This document shows positions 23,883 through 32,268 of a stretch of 64,000 nt of DNA, in pieces (the first letter of the stretch is position 1; the number at the start of each line of letters is the position of its first letter). The notes beneath the pieces were generated by a model. The model was not told the DNA's origin and searched no databases. It was given only the letters and a program-made list of their open reading frames with translations. Source of the stretch: Actinomycetota bacterium (lineage in GTDB: Bacteria; Actinomycetota; Thermoleophilia; Solirubrobacterales; 70-9). The stretch is taken from contig JAFDWB010000089.1 of the NCBI GenBank assembly GCA_018268675.1, positions 186,001 to 250,000 on the forward strand, given 5' to 3'. Made by a program: the position numbers and the translations under genes.

Positions 23883-25993
23883 CCCTGGTTACCCCCGAGG
23901 TCGATCCGCATGTTCAAGAGGCCGTCGATCCAGAGCCGGTGGCCGGCGCGGACGAGGACGTTGGTGTCCTCGGCCTCGACCACCAGCGGGCCGACGAGCT
24001 CGTGGCCCGGGCGCAGCAGCTCGGCCTTGTAGATCGGGATCTCCTCCGCGGCGCTGCCGTCGCCGAGGTGGACCGGCCGCCGTTCCAGCAGGGCCGCGTC
24101 CGGGTCGGGGGACTCGTCCTCGATCCAGTCGAGCGCCGGCATCGGCAGGGTCGCCTTGCCCTCGACCGAGAAGGTCATCGCCTCGACCCCGGCCTTGCGG
24201 TAGGCGGTCCCGGACCCGTACTTGGCCTCATACAGCTCGGCGAAGCGCTCGATCACGCCCTCGCCGCCGTCGCCCGCGTCGAGGTCCTCCTCGTAGACCG
24301 GCGTCCGCACCGTATGCACCTGGCCGCGGAACTGGAAGTCGACGTAGCAGCGCAGCTCCAGGCCGCTGGTCGGCAGGCCCTCGGACTCGAGGCCCTCGCG
24401 CAGCTTCCGTTCGAGCCGCTCGAAGTGGACGCGCCAGCGCGAGAGGTCGAACGGGGCCAGCATCGGCTCGGAGACCATCTCGATCCGCTTGACGTCGCTG
24501 GAGGCGATCCCGAAGGCCGAGAACACCGAGGCGACCCGCGGGATCACGATCTCCGGGCAGTCGAGCTTGCTCGAGTAGGAGTCGACGTGGAGGCCCGCGG
24601 CGCCGCCGTAGCCGAACACCGCGAACGCCGAGGGATCGAGGCCGCGCTCGACCGTCACCCGCCGGATCAGGTCCGCCATCTGGGCGTCGACGATGTCGAT
24701 CATCGCCGCCGCGGCCGCCTCGACCGTCATCCCGAGCTGGTCGGAGATGTGGGTCTGGATCGCCGTGTAGGCGGCGTCCGCGTCGAGCTTCATCCGCCCG
24801 CCGAGGAAGCTGTCGGGGTTGATCCGCCCGAGCACGACGTTGGCGTCGGTGACCGTCGGCAGCGTGCCGCCGACCCCGTAGCAGGCGGGCCCGGGACGGG
24901 CGCCGGCGCTCTGCGGGCCGACCCGGAGGATGCCGGTCTCCGGCTCCACCCAGCCGATCGAGCCGCCGCCCGCGCCCACCGAGGGCACGTCGATGGTCGG
25001 CAGCGCCACCGGGTACTGGGCGTACACCGGCATCTCGGCGTAGGACGGGTCGCCGTCGACGACCAGGCCGACGTCGAAGCTGGTGCCGCCGACGTCGGTC
25101 GCCAGCACCGGGTCGAGGCCGAGCCGCTCGGCCAGCGCCCGCGTCCCCAGCATGCCGCCGGCGGGGCCGGAGGAGAGCAGGGAGACGCCGCGGCGGCTGG
25201 CCTCCTCGACCGAGGAGACGCCGCCGGCCGAGTGCATGATCGCGACCGCGCCGGTGTGGCCGGCGCCGCGCAGCTCGTCGCGCATCTTGCCCAGGTACCG
25301 GCGCACGGCCGGGGTCAGGTAGGCGTTCAGGACCGTGGTCGAGGTGCGCTCGTACTCGCGCATCACCGGCACCAGGTCGCTGGAGATGGTGACGAAGGGG
25401 CCGTCGCCGTTGGCGCCGTTCTCGGCCCAGTCGCGCAGTTGCTGCTCGTGCTCGGGGTTGAGGAACGACCACAGCAGGCTGATCGCGATCGCCTCCACAC
25501 CGGCGTCGCGCAGACGGTCGCGGAGGTCGTCGAGCCGCTCGATGTCGAGCGGGACGACCACCTGGCCGGCCCGGTCGACGCGCTCGTCGACGCCGTGGAT
25601 GCGGGTCCGCGGGACCAGCGGCGTCGCCTTGCGCAGGCGGGCGACGTCGATGATCTCCTCCTCGCTGAGGCCGGCGACCTTCTGCACCGTGCGGCCGATC
25701 AGGATCGCGTCCTCGTGGCCGCGGGTGGTGAGCAGGGCCGTTTTCGCCCCGTCGTGGTTGATCAGGATGTTGGTAGCGACGGTGGTGCCGTGGGCGAAGA
25801 TCGTCGTCTGCTCGAGCAGCTCGCGCAGCGAGAAGCCGAGCCGCTCGGCGACCTCGCCGACCGCGTTCAGCACGCCGCGCTCGAAGTCGGGCGGGGTCGA
25901 GGGCGACTTCGCCTTCGTCACCACCCCGGCGTCGCTGATCGCGACGCAGTCGCTGAAGGTGCCGCCGCTGTCGACCGCGACCGTGTAGCTCAT
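23879..25993 (-). CDS. hyuA: Hydantoinase A/oxoprolinase family protein
   Basis: 704 residues. YTVAVDSGGTFSDCVAISDAG at the N-terminus (the usual DxGGT motif is DSGGT), ATDVGGTSFDVGLV, GPQSAGARPGPACYGVGGTLP and FGYGGAAGLHVDSY are diagnostic. It is the ATP-using subunit that would pair with the HyuB at 25990-28221. ATG in an ATGA overlap. Only moderately similar to the HyuA at 3871-5934, so a different substrate is likely. Confidence 0.9.
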   Translation of the reverse strand: MSYTVAVDSGGTFSDCVAISDAGVVTKAKSPSTPPDFERGVLNAVGEVAERLGFSLRELLEQTTIFAHGTTVATNILINHDGAKTALLTTRGHEDAILIGRTVQKVAGLSEEEIIDVARLRKATPLVPRTRIHGVDERVDRAGQVVVPLDIERLDDLRDRLRDAGVEAIAISLLWSFLNPEHEQQLRDWAENGANGDGPFVTISSDLVPVMREYERTSTTVLNAYLTPAVRRYLGKMRDELRGAGHTGAVAIMHSAGGVSSVEEASRRGVSLLSSGPAGGMLGTRALAERLGLDPVLATDVGGTSFDVGLVVDGDPSYAEMPVYAQYPVALPTIDVPSVGAGGGSIGWVEPETGILRVGPQSAGARPGPACYGVGGTLPTVTDANVVLGRINPDSFLGGRMKLDADAAYTAIQTHISDQLGMTVEAAAAAMIDIVDAQMADLIRRVTVERGLDPSAFAVFGYGGAAGLHVDSYSSKLDCPEIVIPRVASVFSAFGIASSDVKRIEMVSEPMLAPFDLSRWRVHFERLERKLREGLESEGLPTSGLELRCYVDFQFRGQVHTVRTPVYEEDLDAGDGGEGVIERFAELYEAKYGSGTAYRKAGVEAMTFSVEGKATLPMPALDWIEDESPDPDAALLERRPVHLGDGSAAEEIPIYKAELLRPGHELVGPLVVEAEDTNVLVRAGHRLWIDGLLNMRIDLGGNQG

Positions 25994-28221
25994 GCCACCG
26001 CTCCGGTCGAGGCGAGCGCATCGAGCGAGAGCTCGGCGTCGAAGAGGATCGGGTCCTCCTTGCGCGCGATCTCCGCCCCCAACAGGGTGAAGGAGCTCGG
26101 GCAGTAGAGCTCGCGCAGCTCGAACCGTTCGCCGTTGACGTGGTTGGCGTTCACCTCCGGCCCGATCCGCTGGACCGGGAAGCGGGCGATCGCCGCCAGC
26201 TCGTGCCAGGCGTGCGTCGCCGGGCCAAGCACGTAGCCGGCTCGCGAGCGGTAGACCGGCGCGGCGCCGGAGACGTCGTAGAAGAGCGCCTCGCCGAGGC
26301 GGACGCCGTCGGCCTCGGCGTCCCACTCGCCGCGGTCCTCGCCGTGACCGGGGACCAGCGGCGCCGCCGCGGCGGCGCGGCGCTCGGCCCGGATCGCCTC
26401 GCGGCGGGCCGCGGTGGCGGCCTCGTCGACGATCCCGTCCTCGCCCAGCACCACGCCGTAGACGCGCTCCGCCCACTCGACGCTGACCAACATCCGCTCG
26501 TAGTCGTCGGCGACCAGCGCCGGGTCGCGCTCGATCGGGTCGCCGTAGCCGCCGCCGCCCATCGAGACGACGCGGTAGACGTCGTCGGAGGTCATCGAGG
26601 TGTTGGCGTAGGCGCCGAAGATCTCGAGGTCGCCCTCGATCTCGCCCAGCTCGGCCGGCATCCGCCCGCTGCCGAAGCGCTCGCGCACGTCGGAGTCACG
26701 CAGGATCACGAAGCTGTTCGTGCATGACGGCAGGCCGCCGCAGAGGCCCGGCGACTCGGGCTGCTCGACGCCGAAGGTGTGGAGGATCTTGGTGTCGATG
26801 TTCTCCACCCCGTGCGCCGTGTACATCATGCTCACGCCGGCGCCGCCGCGGAACTTGCCGGGGCCGCCGGAGTCCTGGGTCTGGCGCCGGTACAGGTAGA
26901 GGATCGGGTAGCGGTACTCGTAGCTCTCGACGTTGGCGATCGTCGCCCGCAGCGAGCTGGTGTGGCCGCCGGTGTCGATCCCGTCGCGGCCCGGCATCGC
27001 GCCGCTGCCGCCGGCCATGCCGTCGAGCAGCGGGCCGCCGAAGGGCCGGCCGTCGTCGTCCTTGCCGAACAGCTCCTCGAGCGCCTTGACGCCCTGCCAG
27101 CCGGCCATCGCGCGGCTGCGGTGCCGCTCGCTGGCGGCGAGCATCTTGCCGATCGTGATGCTGGCGAGGTTGCGCACCTCCCAGATCCCGGTCGTGGTCG
27201 ACTTCGAGACGCCCGCGGGCCAGGCCGCGTGGACGACGGTGCCGGGGCGCGACTTCACGTCGACCACCCGGCTGATCGCCGCCGGCGACCAGGGGATGTC
27301 CCAGCAGAGGTAGACCAGCACCGCGGCGAGGACGCCGCCACGGAGGCCGTGGACGGTGCAGTTGATCGTCGCCGGCGCCTGCTCGGCGGTGTCGCCGAAG
27401 TCGAAGGTGAGCCGCTCGCCCTCCTTGATCATCGTGACGTGGCAGTCGTAGACCTTGTCGCCGAACTCGATGTAGCCGCGGTGGCGCCAGGTCCCGTCGG
27501 GCATTTCGCGCAGGCGGGCGCGCAGCAGCGTCTCGGCGTAGTCGATGATGTCGGCCATCCCGGCGAGCACGGTCTCGACCCCGAACTCGTCGAAGGCATC
27601 GCCCATCCGCCGGCGGATCACGTCGACCGCCGCCACCTTGGCGCGCAGGTCGAGCGCCAGCAGGTCGGGCAGGCGCGAGTTCTTCAGGTAGGTGCTTTCG
27701 ACGTCGCGGCGGAAGCTGCCCTTTTCGACCACCTTGACCGGGCCGAACAGCGGCTGCTCGCCGTGGATGTCGGCGGCGTCGAGCTGGACCTGGCCGGCGG
27801 TCGGGCCGCCGGTGTCGATCGCGTGCAGCGAGGCGCCGGTCCAGCCGACCAGGTCGTCGCCGTGGAAGATCGGCCCGGCGACCTGGACGCAGGTCTGGTG
27901 GCAGACCGAGATGTAGGGGTCGTTGCAGAGGAAGACGTCGCCGGGCTCGAAGCCGGGGTTCTCGGCCTGCTCGGCGCGCAGGTGCTTGACCAGCGAGGCC
28001 AGCGTCGTCGCCTGGGCGCAGATGAAGTTGTCGATGTAGACGAGGTCGCCCTCGCCGGTCATCAGGCCGGCGTTCATGTCGAAGACCTCGGTCGCCACCG
28101 GCGAGCCGGAGACGCGGCTGATCGTCAGCGCCCCCTCGTCGTTGATGTACCAGAGCCGGTGGCGCAGGATCTCGAAGGTCTGCGGGTCGAGCCGCAGACC
28201 CGACTTGACCGCCGAGCTCAC
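25990..28221 (-). CDS. hyuB: Hydantoinase B/oxoprolinase family protein with extra C-terminal domain
   Basis: 743 residues from the GTG at 28221 (TAGTG overlap), about 150 longer than the paralogue at 2075-3874. The HyuB core runs from RLDPQTFEILRHRLW through GDVFLCNDPYISVCHQ, HTGGHTSSLRATIA and SMGGGGYGDPIERDP at about residue 560. The tail of about 110 residues (EALFYDVSGAAPVY, NANHVNGERFELRELYCPSS, LGAEIARKEDPILFDAEL) looks like a fused gamma-subunit-type domain of acetone carboxylase relatives, with only one Cys where those have CxxC. Partner of the HyuA encoded next. Confidence 0.88.
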   Translation of the reverse strand: MSSAVKSGLRLDPQTFEILRHRLWYINDEGALTISRVSGSPVATEVFDMNAGLMTGEGDLVYIDNFICAQATTLASLVKHLRAEQAENPGFEPGDVFLCNDPYISVCHQTCVQVAGPIFHGDDLVGWTGASLHAIDTGGPTAGQVQLDAADIHGEQPLFGPVKVVEKGSFRRDVESTYLKNSRLPDLLALDLRAKVAAVDVIRRRMGDAFDEFGVETVLAGMADIIDYAETLLRARLREMPDGTWRHRGYIEFGDKVYDCHVTMIKEGERLTFDFGDTAEQAPATINCTVHGLRGGVLAAVLVYLCWDIPWSPAAISRVVDVKSRPGTVVHAAWPAGVSKSTTTGIWEVRNLASITIGKMLAASERHRSRAMAGWQGVKALEELFGKDDDGRPFGGPLLDGMAGGSGAMPGRDGIDTGGHTSSLRATIANVESYEYRYPILYLYRRQTQDSGGPGKFRGGAGVSMMYTAHGVENIDTKILHTFGVEQPESPGLCGGLPSCTNSFVILRDSDVRERFGSGRMPAELGEIEGDLEIFGAYANTSMTSDDVYRVVSMGGGGYGDPIERDPALVADDYERMLVSVEWAERVYGVVLGEDGIVDEAATAARREAIRAERRAAAAAPLVPGHGEDRGEWDAEADGVRLGEALFYDVSGAAPVYRSRAGYVLGPATHAWHELAAIARFPVQRIGPEVNANHVNGERFELRELYCPSSFTLLGAEIARKEDPILFDAELSLDALASTGAVA

Positions 28222-28901
28222 TAGCCCTGCCTCTCGGCCAGCACGTCCTCGAGCACCGGCAGGTCGGAGCCCGCGTTCGGCAGCATCAGCGAGGGCAGCT
28301 CGTCGACGGTGGCGACGTAGCCGAAGAACGTTTCCACCCGTTCCATCGTCGCGTCGTGGAAGTGCATGCGCGGGTCGGCGATCGCGTCGCGGACGGCGAT
28401 CACGTCGAACTCGCGGAAGTAGGCGTCGCGGATCGTCGTCTCGACGCAGAAGGCGGTGGTCGTGCCGGCGATCAGCAGCTCCTCGATCCCGAGCATCTTC
28501 AGCTCCACCTCGAGCGTGGTGTGGAAGAACATCGAGGCCCGGTGCTTGGTCAGCACGTAGTCCTCTTTGTGGACGTACGGCTTGACCTCGTCGATGAAGT
28601 CGACCTCCCAGGTGTCGCGTAGGCACGGGGTCCAGCTCTGCTTCGACTGGTGGGAGGGGATGCGCCGGCGGGTGCGGGTGACGTCCTCGGGGAAGTGCAC
28701 CTGCTGGGACCAGAAGACGGGGATGTTGCGGTCGTGGGCGAGGTCGACCAGCTCGAGCACCTTGGGCACGATCGCCTGCTGGTTGGCGACGCCGACCCCG
28801 GACTTCTCCATCCGGCTCTCCGAGTGGCAGAACCCGTTCTGCATGTCGATGACAAGCAGCGCGGTGACGCTGGGGTCGATGAACGGCTCGATTTCGGACA
28901 T
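28221..28901 (-). CDS. Isochorismatase-family cysteine hydrolase, N-carbamoylsarcosine-amidase-like
   Basis: 226 residues. Catalytic triad visible: Asp in ALLVIDMQNGF, Lys in LTKHRASMF, Cys in GTTTAFCVETTIRDAY with the preceding cis-peptide region. The family includes N-carbamoylsarcosine amidase and ureidoacrylate hydrolase, which release carbamate and then CO2 and NH3 from ureido compounds. First gene of the leftward operon; HyuA/HyuB next to it suggests that ring opening of a hydantoin-like compound is followed by this amidase, as in creatinine breakdown. AGGAG lies 12 nt before the ATG. Confidence 0.88.
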   Translation of the reverse strand: MSEIEPFIDPSVTALLVIDMQNGFCHSESRMEKSGVGVANQQAIVPKVLELVDLAHDRNIPVFWSQQVHFPEDVTRTRRRIPSHQSKQSWTPCLRDTWEVDFIDEVKPYVHKEDYVLTKHRASMFFHTTLEVELKMLGIEELLIAGTTTAFCVETTIRDAYFREFDVIAVRDAIADPRMHFHDATMERVETFFGYVATVDELPSLMLPNAGSDLPVLEDVLAERQG

Positions 28902-28949
28902 CAGTCTTGCTGCTCCTGTGGTTGGGGTGACCCGGGGTGGGCGAAATGG

Positions 28950-28968
28950 ATATTGGTTGAACCACTAT
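28950..28968. promoter_or_regulatory. FadR-type operator O1
   Basis: TGGTTGAACCA at 28954-28964 is a perfect 11-bp palindrome, extended to ATA...TAT over 19 bp with one mismatched pair. TGGT-N3-ACCA is the classical FadR-subfamily GntR site. It starts about 15 nt downstream of the leftward -10, so binding would block early transcription. The GntR protein encoded at 30165 is the natural ligand. Confidence 0.7.
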
Positions 28969-28982
28969 CCACAGTGGGGAGC

Positions 28983-29011
28983 GTTATACATGCTCGCCCG
29001 CGGTCGGTCAA
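28983..29011 (-). promoter_or_regulatory. Promoter of the leftward amidase/hyuBA/LLM operon
   Basis: TTGACC (29011-29006), 17-bp spacer, TATAAC (28988-28983). +1 is expected near 28976, giving a leader of about 75 nt that contains operator O1. Confidence 0.7.
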
Positions 29012-29042
29012 GCCCCGGATCCCTCTTTTTCTGCCGTATGTG

Positions 29043-29071
29043 TTGATCCCGACGGCCCGAGGCGCTATTTT
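29043..29071 (+). promoter_or_regulatory. Promoter of the rightward ureohydrolase/gntR operon
   Basis: TTGATC (29043-29048), 17-bp spacer, TATTTT (29066-29071). Operator O2 starts about 14 nt after the -10. The leader of about 127 nt to the ATG at 29206 contains no other clear element. Confidence 0.65.
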
Positions 29072-29081
29072 CGCCTCGCTG

Positions 29082-29096
29082 ATATTGGTCGAGCCA
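29082..29096. promoter_or_regulatory. FadR-type operator O2
   Basis: ATATTGGTCGAGCCACT repeats the O1 core (ATATTGGTTGAACCACT) with two changes; both copies continue into W-TCCAC. It lies just downstream of the rightward promoter, mirroring O1. Confidence 0.7.
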
Positions 29097-29205
29097 CTTT
29101 CCACTTGAGGCTCGGCCGCCCGACTTCGAGATCCAGGAGGCAACGCCGAATGCACCCCGCAGCACCGCTCTCCCCCGCCGCCCCCGCGACCCCGGCCGCC
29201 CGCGC

Positions 29206-30168
29206 ATGAGCGTCCTCCACGCGGGCATCGCGACCTTCCTCGGCGCCTCCCAGGTGCCGGCGAGCCGGGCGGAGCTGGAAGCGGCCGGGGCGACGGTCGC
29301 GGTGCTCGGCCTCCCCGACGACACCACCACGGTGACCCGGCCCGGCGCCAGCCACGGCCCGCGGGCGATCCGCGACGCCTCCTCCCACTTCGCCTTCGGC
29401 GAGACCTACCACTTCGACTACGACGTGACGATCTCCGAGCACGAGACGATCGTCGACTGCGGCGACGTCGACCCGGTCGCGGGCAACGTGGCGCGGACCT
29501 TCGAGCGGGCCGAGGTGGCGCTCGACCAGATCCACGCCGCCGGCGCCTTCCCGGTCCTGCTCGGCGGCGACCACGCGGCGCTGATCCCCGGCGCCCGCGC
29601 GGCGGCGCGGGCCACGGGCGGGAAGATGGGCCTGGTGATGCTCGACACCCACCTCGACACGGCCCCCGACATCGACGGCGAGGAGCTCTCCCACTGCACG
29701 CCGGTCGCCCGCACGCTCGACCTCGACGGGGTCGACGGGGCCAATGTCTCGATCATCGGCGCCCACGGGGCGGCCAACCCGCGGATGGAGCTCGACGCGG
29801 CGCGCGCGCACGGGGTCAACGTCTTCAGCGTGCGCGACATCGACCGCGACGGGATCGAGGCGGTGACCCGCAAGGCGCTGGCGGCGGCCGCCGACGGCAC
29901 CGACGGCGTCTACCTCTCCTTCGACATCGACGTGCTCGACGGCGGCTTCGCCTGGGGCACCTGCGGGCCGGAGATCGGCGGCATCACCGGCCGCGAGCTG
30001 GTCAAGTCGCTGGAGATCCTCTCCGCCGCGAACCTGGTCGGGATGGACTGCGTCGAGGTCTCGCCGTTCCTCGACCCGTCCGGGAACACGGCCCGGGTCG
30101 GCGCCCGGGCGGTGATCGACGTGCTCGCCGGCCGCGTCGTGGCGAGGCGGGCGGCGGGAGCGTCTTGA
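29206..30168 (+). CDS. Ureohydrolase (arginase/agmatinase family) with variant metal motifs
   Basis: 320 residues. Mn ligands: LGGDHAALIPG (His 123), LDTHLDTAPD (Asp 147, His 149, Asp 151) and SFDIDVLDGGFAWGT (Asp 240, 242), ending CGPEIGGITGRE. The usual DAHxD is DTHLD and the usual DPxxAPGTGTPE is DGGFAWGTCGPE, so the pocket differs from agmatinase. The expected reaction is hydrolysis of a guanidino compound to urea and an amine. First gene of the rightward operon, divergent from the amidase/HyuBA operon; guanidino acids would fit a creatinine-type pathway. Stop overlaps the next start (TTGA). Confidence 0.85.
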   Translation: MSVLHAGIATFLGASQVPASRAELEAAGATVAVLGLPDDTTTVTRPGASHGPRAIRDASSHFAFGETYHFDYDVTISEHETIVDCGDVDPVAGNVARTFERAEVALDQIHAAGAFPVLLGGDHAALIPGARAAARATGGKMGLVMLDTHLDTAPDIDGEELSHCTPVARTLDLDGVDGANVSIIGAHGAANPRMELDAARAHGVNVFSVRDIDRDGIEAVTRKALAAAADGTDGVYLSFDIDVLDGGFAWGTCGPEIGGITGRELVKSLEILSAANLVGMDCVEVSPFLDPSGNTARVGARAVIDVLAGRVVARRAAGAS

Positions 30169-30899
30169 CCGGGGACGGGGCCAAGCTCGAGCCGATCCAG
30201 CGGCTGCCGCTGAAGGAGCAGGCGGAGCGCCAGCTGCTGGCGCTGATCGAAAACGGCACCCTGAAGCCGGGCGACCGGCTGCCGTCGGAGCGCGAGCTGA
30301 GCGAGCAGCTGCGGGTCAGCCGCGGCACCGTGCGGGCGGCGATCCAGTTCCTCGCCGCGCTCGGGATGCTCGAGGTCCACCACGGCTCCGGCACCGTGGT
30401 CAGCTCGCGCAACCGGGCCGAGCTGCAAGGAGAGTGGCGCGAGTGGACGGCGCGCCACGCGGGCCGGATCCGCGAACTGCTGGAGGTGCGGCGGGGGCTC
30501 GACGCGTTCGCCGCCGAGCTCGCCTCGGCCAGCCCGCTGAAGGGGGCGCTGGCGACGATGGAGGCGACGATCGGGCGGATGCGCGAGGCCGACGACGAGG
30601 ACGACCCGACCACCGCCGTGCAGGCCGACCTCCAGTTCCACGAGGCGATCGGCGAAGCGACCGGCAACGCGGCGCTGGTCGGGCTGATCGACTCGATCGG
30701 CGAGGAGCTGGTGCAGGAGCGGGCGGCGGTCTGGAGCTCCTCGGCGCGGCGCAAGCGCTCGATCGAGGAGCACACGCTGATCTACGAGGCGATCCGGGCC
30801 GGCGACGCGGCCGCGGCCCGGGCGGCGGCGCTCGCCCATCTCGAAAGCGTCGAGCGCGACATCGCCGCGCTGACCGCAACCCAGGAGGAGCAGAAATGA
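30165..30899 (+). CDS. GntR-family regulator, FadR/FCD subfamily
   Basis: 244 residues from TTG 30165 in a TTGA overlap. Winged helix with AERQLLALIENGTLKPGDRLP, SERELSEQLRVSRGTVRAAIQFLAALGMLEVHHGSGTVV, then an FCD domain (FHEAIGEATGNAALVGLID; EHTLIYEAIRAGDAAAARAA). Encoded within the rightward operon, whose promoter has a FadR-type operator; it would sense the substrate and control both divergent operons. Confidence 0.9.
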   Translation: MTGDGAKLEPIQRLPLKEQAERQLLALIENGTLKPGDRLPSERELSEQLRVSRGTVRAAIQFLAALGMLEVHHGSGTVVSSRNRAELQGEWREWTARHAGRIRELLEVRRGLDAFAAELASASPLKGALATMEATIGRMREADDEDDPTTAVQADLQFHEAIGEATGNAALVGLIDSIGEELVQERAAVWSSSARRKRSIEEHTLIYEAIRAGDAAAARAAALAHLESVERDIAALTATQEEQK

Positions 30900-31444
30900 G
30901 CGAGGCAGAGACGATCGACAGCGCCGCCGACAACGCGGCCGAGGAGGCCACCGTCGCCCGCATCCACGCGGACTGGTGGGCGGCCAACGAGGGGCTCGAC
31001 GCGGTCGGGATGACCGAGGCGCTGGCGCCGGACTTCCTGATGTGGAACCTCAACGGGCACCCGTACTACAGCCGCGACGAGCTGTCCACGCTGCTCGAGT
31101 ACTACGCCGAGCACCTGGTGCCGGAAGCGCCGACCGAGCTGTGGGACGTGCGCGTGGTGGTCAGCGGCGAGCTCGCCTACGTCACCGCCGAGGGCATGCT
31201 CCCCTTCCTGGTCGCCACCGAGGAGGGTGGCGGGGCGAGCGTGGTCGCCTCGATGGGGCCGCACTACGAGGAGCGCGACGGGCTGATCCGCTTCCTCTTC
31301 CGCGAGACGATGGTGCTGCGGCGCGACCCCGACAGCCCCGACGGCTGGTCGGTCTGCCACTTCCACTGCTCGCCGCTGGCGCCGCGCGACGAGCCGCGCC
31401 CGGGCTTCGGCGACACCGGCGCGAGTCGCGCGGCGGCGGCGTGA
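30896..31444 (+). CDS. NTF2/SnoaL-like protein (DUF4440-type)
   Basis: 182 residues, ATG in an ATGA overlap with AGGAGGAG upstream. ATVARIHADWWAANEGLDAVGMTEALAPDFLMWNLNG and the later strands (ELAYVTAEGMLPFLVA; LIRFLFRETMVLRRD; WSVCHFHCSPL) give the cone-shaped NTF2-like fold used by many small isomerases and hydrolases as well as by ligand-binding proteins. No signal peptide. Role unknown; its place between regulator and DUF1028 suggests a step in the same pathway. Confidence 0.75.
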   Translation: MSEAETIDSAADNAAEEATVARIHADWWAANEGLDAVGMTEALAPDFLMWNLNGHPYYSRDELSTLLEYYAEHLVPEAPTELWDVRVVVSGELAYVTAEGMLPFLVATEEGGGASVVASMGPHYEERDGLIRFLFRETMVLRRDPDSPDGWSVCHFHCSPLAPRDEPRPGFGDTGASRAAAA

Positions 31445-32268
31445 CCTTCTCCCTCGTCGCCCGCGACCCGGCGTGCGGGGAGCTGGGCGTCGCCGTCGCC
31501 TCGAAGTTCCCCGCGGTCGGCGCGCTCGTGCCCTGGGTGCGGGCGGGGGTCGGCGCGATCGCCACGCAGGCGATGATGGGCCCCGCCTACGGCAGCAGCG
31601 GGCTGCAACTGCTGGCCGAGAAGGTCGGCGCCGAGGCCGCCCTGCGCCGGCTGGTCGCGGCCGACGGGGAGCGCGACGATCGCCAGGTCGGCATCGTCGA
31701 CGCCCGCGGCGGGGTCGCCAACTGGACCGGCGCGCGCTGCCTCGACTGGGCCGGGGCGCGCTCCGGCGAGGGCTGGACCGCGCAGGGCAACATGCTCGTC
31801 TCGGCGGCGACGATCGACGCGGTGGCGGACTCCTTCGCGCGGAGCGCCGACGGTGACGCGCCCCTCGCCGACCGGCTGCTCGCCGCGCTCCTCGCCGGGC
31901 AGGCGGCGGGCGGCGACCGCCGCGGGCAGCAGGCGGCGGCGCTGGTGGTGGCCCGCGCCGGGGGCGGCTACGGCGGCGGCGACGTGGTCGTCGACCTGCG
32001 CGTGGACGACCACCCCGAGGCGGTCGCCGAGCTGGCGCGCCTCCACGGCGTCCACCTGACCTACTTCGGCACGACGCCGGCGGAGGAGTGGATCGTGGTC
32101 GACGCGGCGCTGGCGGGCGAGCTGGCCGAGCGGCTGGCCGAGCGGGGCTATGAGACCGGCGTGCTCGCCGACGACCTCTTCGCCTGGGCGCTCTGGGAGA
32201 ACCTCGAGGAACGGGTCGACGGCGCGGCGCGCATCGACCCCGTCGTCCTCGCCGCGCTGCGCGGCTGA
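31441..32268 (+). CDS. DUF1028-family protein (Ntn-hydrolase-like)
   Basis: 275 residues, GTG in a GTGA overlap. TFSLVARDPACGELGVAVASKFPAVGA, the ATQAMMGPAYG segment, GWTAQGNMLVS and LVVARAGGGYGGG are the conserved blocks of DUF1028. The family resembles Ntn hydrolases and is often found beside ureide and amino-acid catabolism genes; no reaction has been established to my knowledge. The first residue after Met is Thr, a possible nucleophile if Met is removed. The C-terminal 121 nt overlap the opposite-strand PucR gene. Confidence 0.85.
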   Translation: MTFSLVARDPACGELGVAVASKFPAVGALVPWVRAGVGAIATQAMMGPAYGSSGLQLLAEKVGAEAALRRLVAADGERDDRQVGIVDARGGVANWTGARCLDWAGARSGEGWTAQGNMLVSAATIDAVADSFARSADGDAPLADRLLAALLAGQAAGGDRRGQQAAALVVARAGGGYGGGDVVVDLRVDDHPEAVAELARLHGVHLTYFGTTPAEEWIVVDAALAGELAERLAERGYETGVLADDLFAWALWENLEERVDGAARIDPVVLAALRG

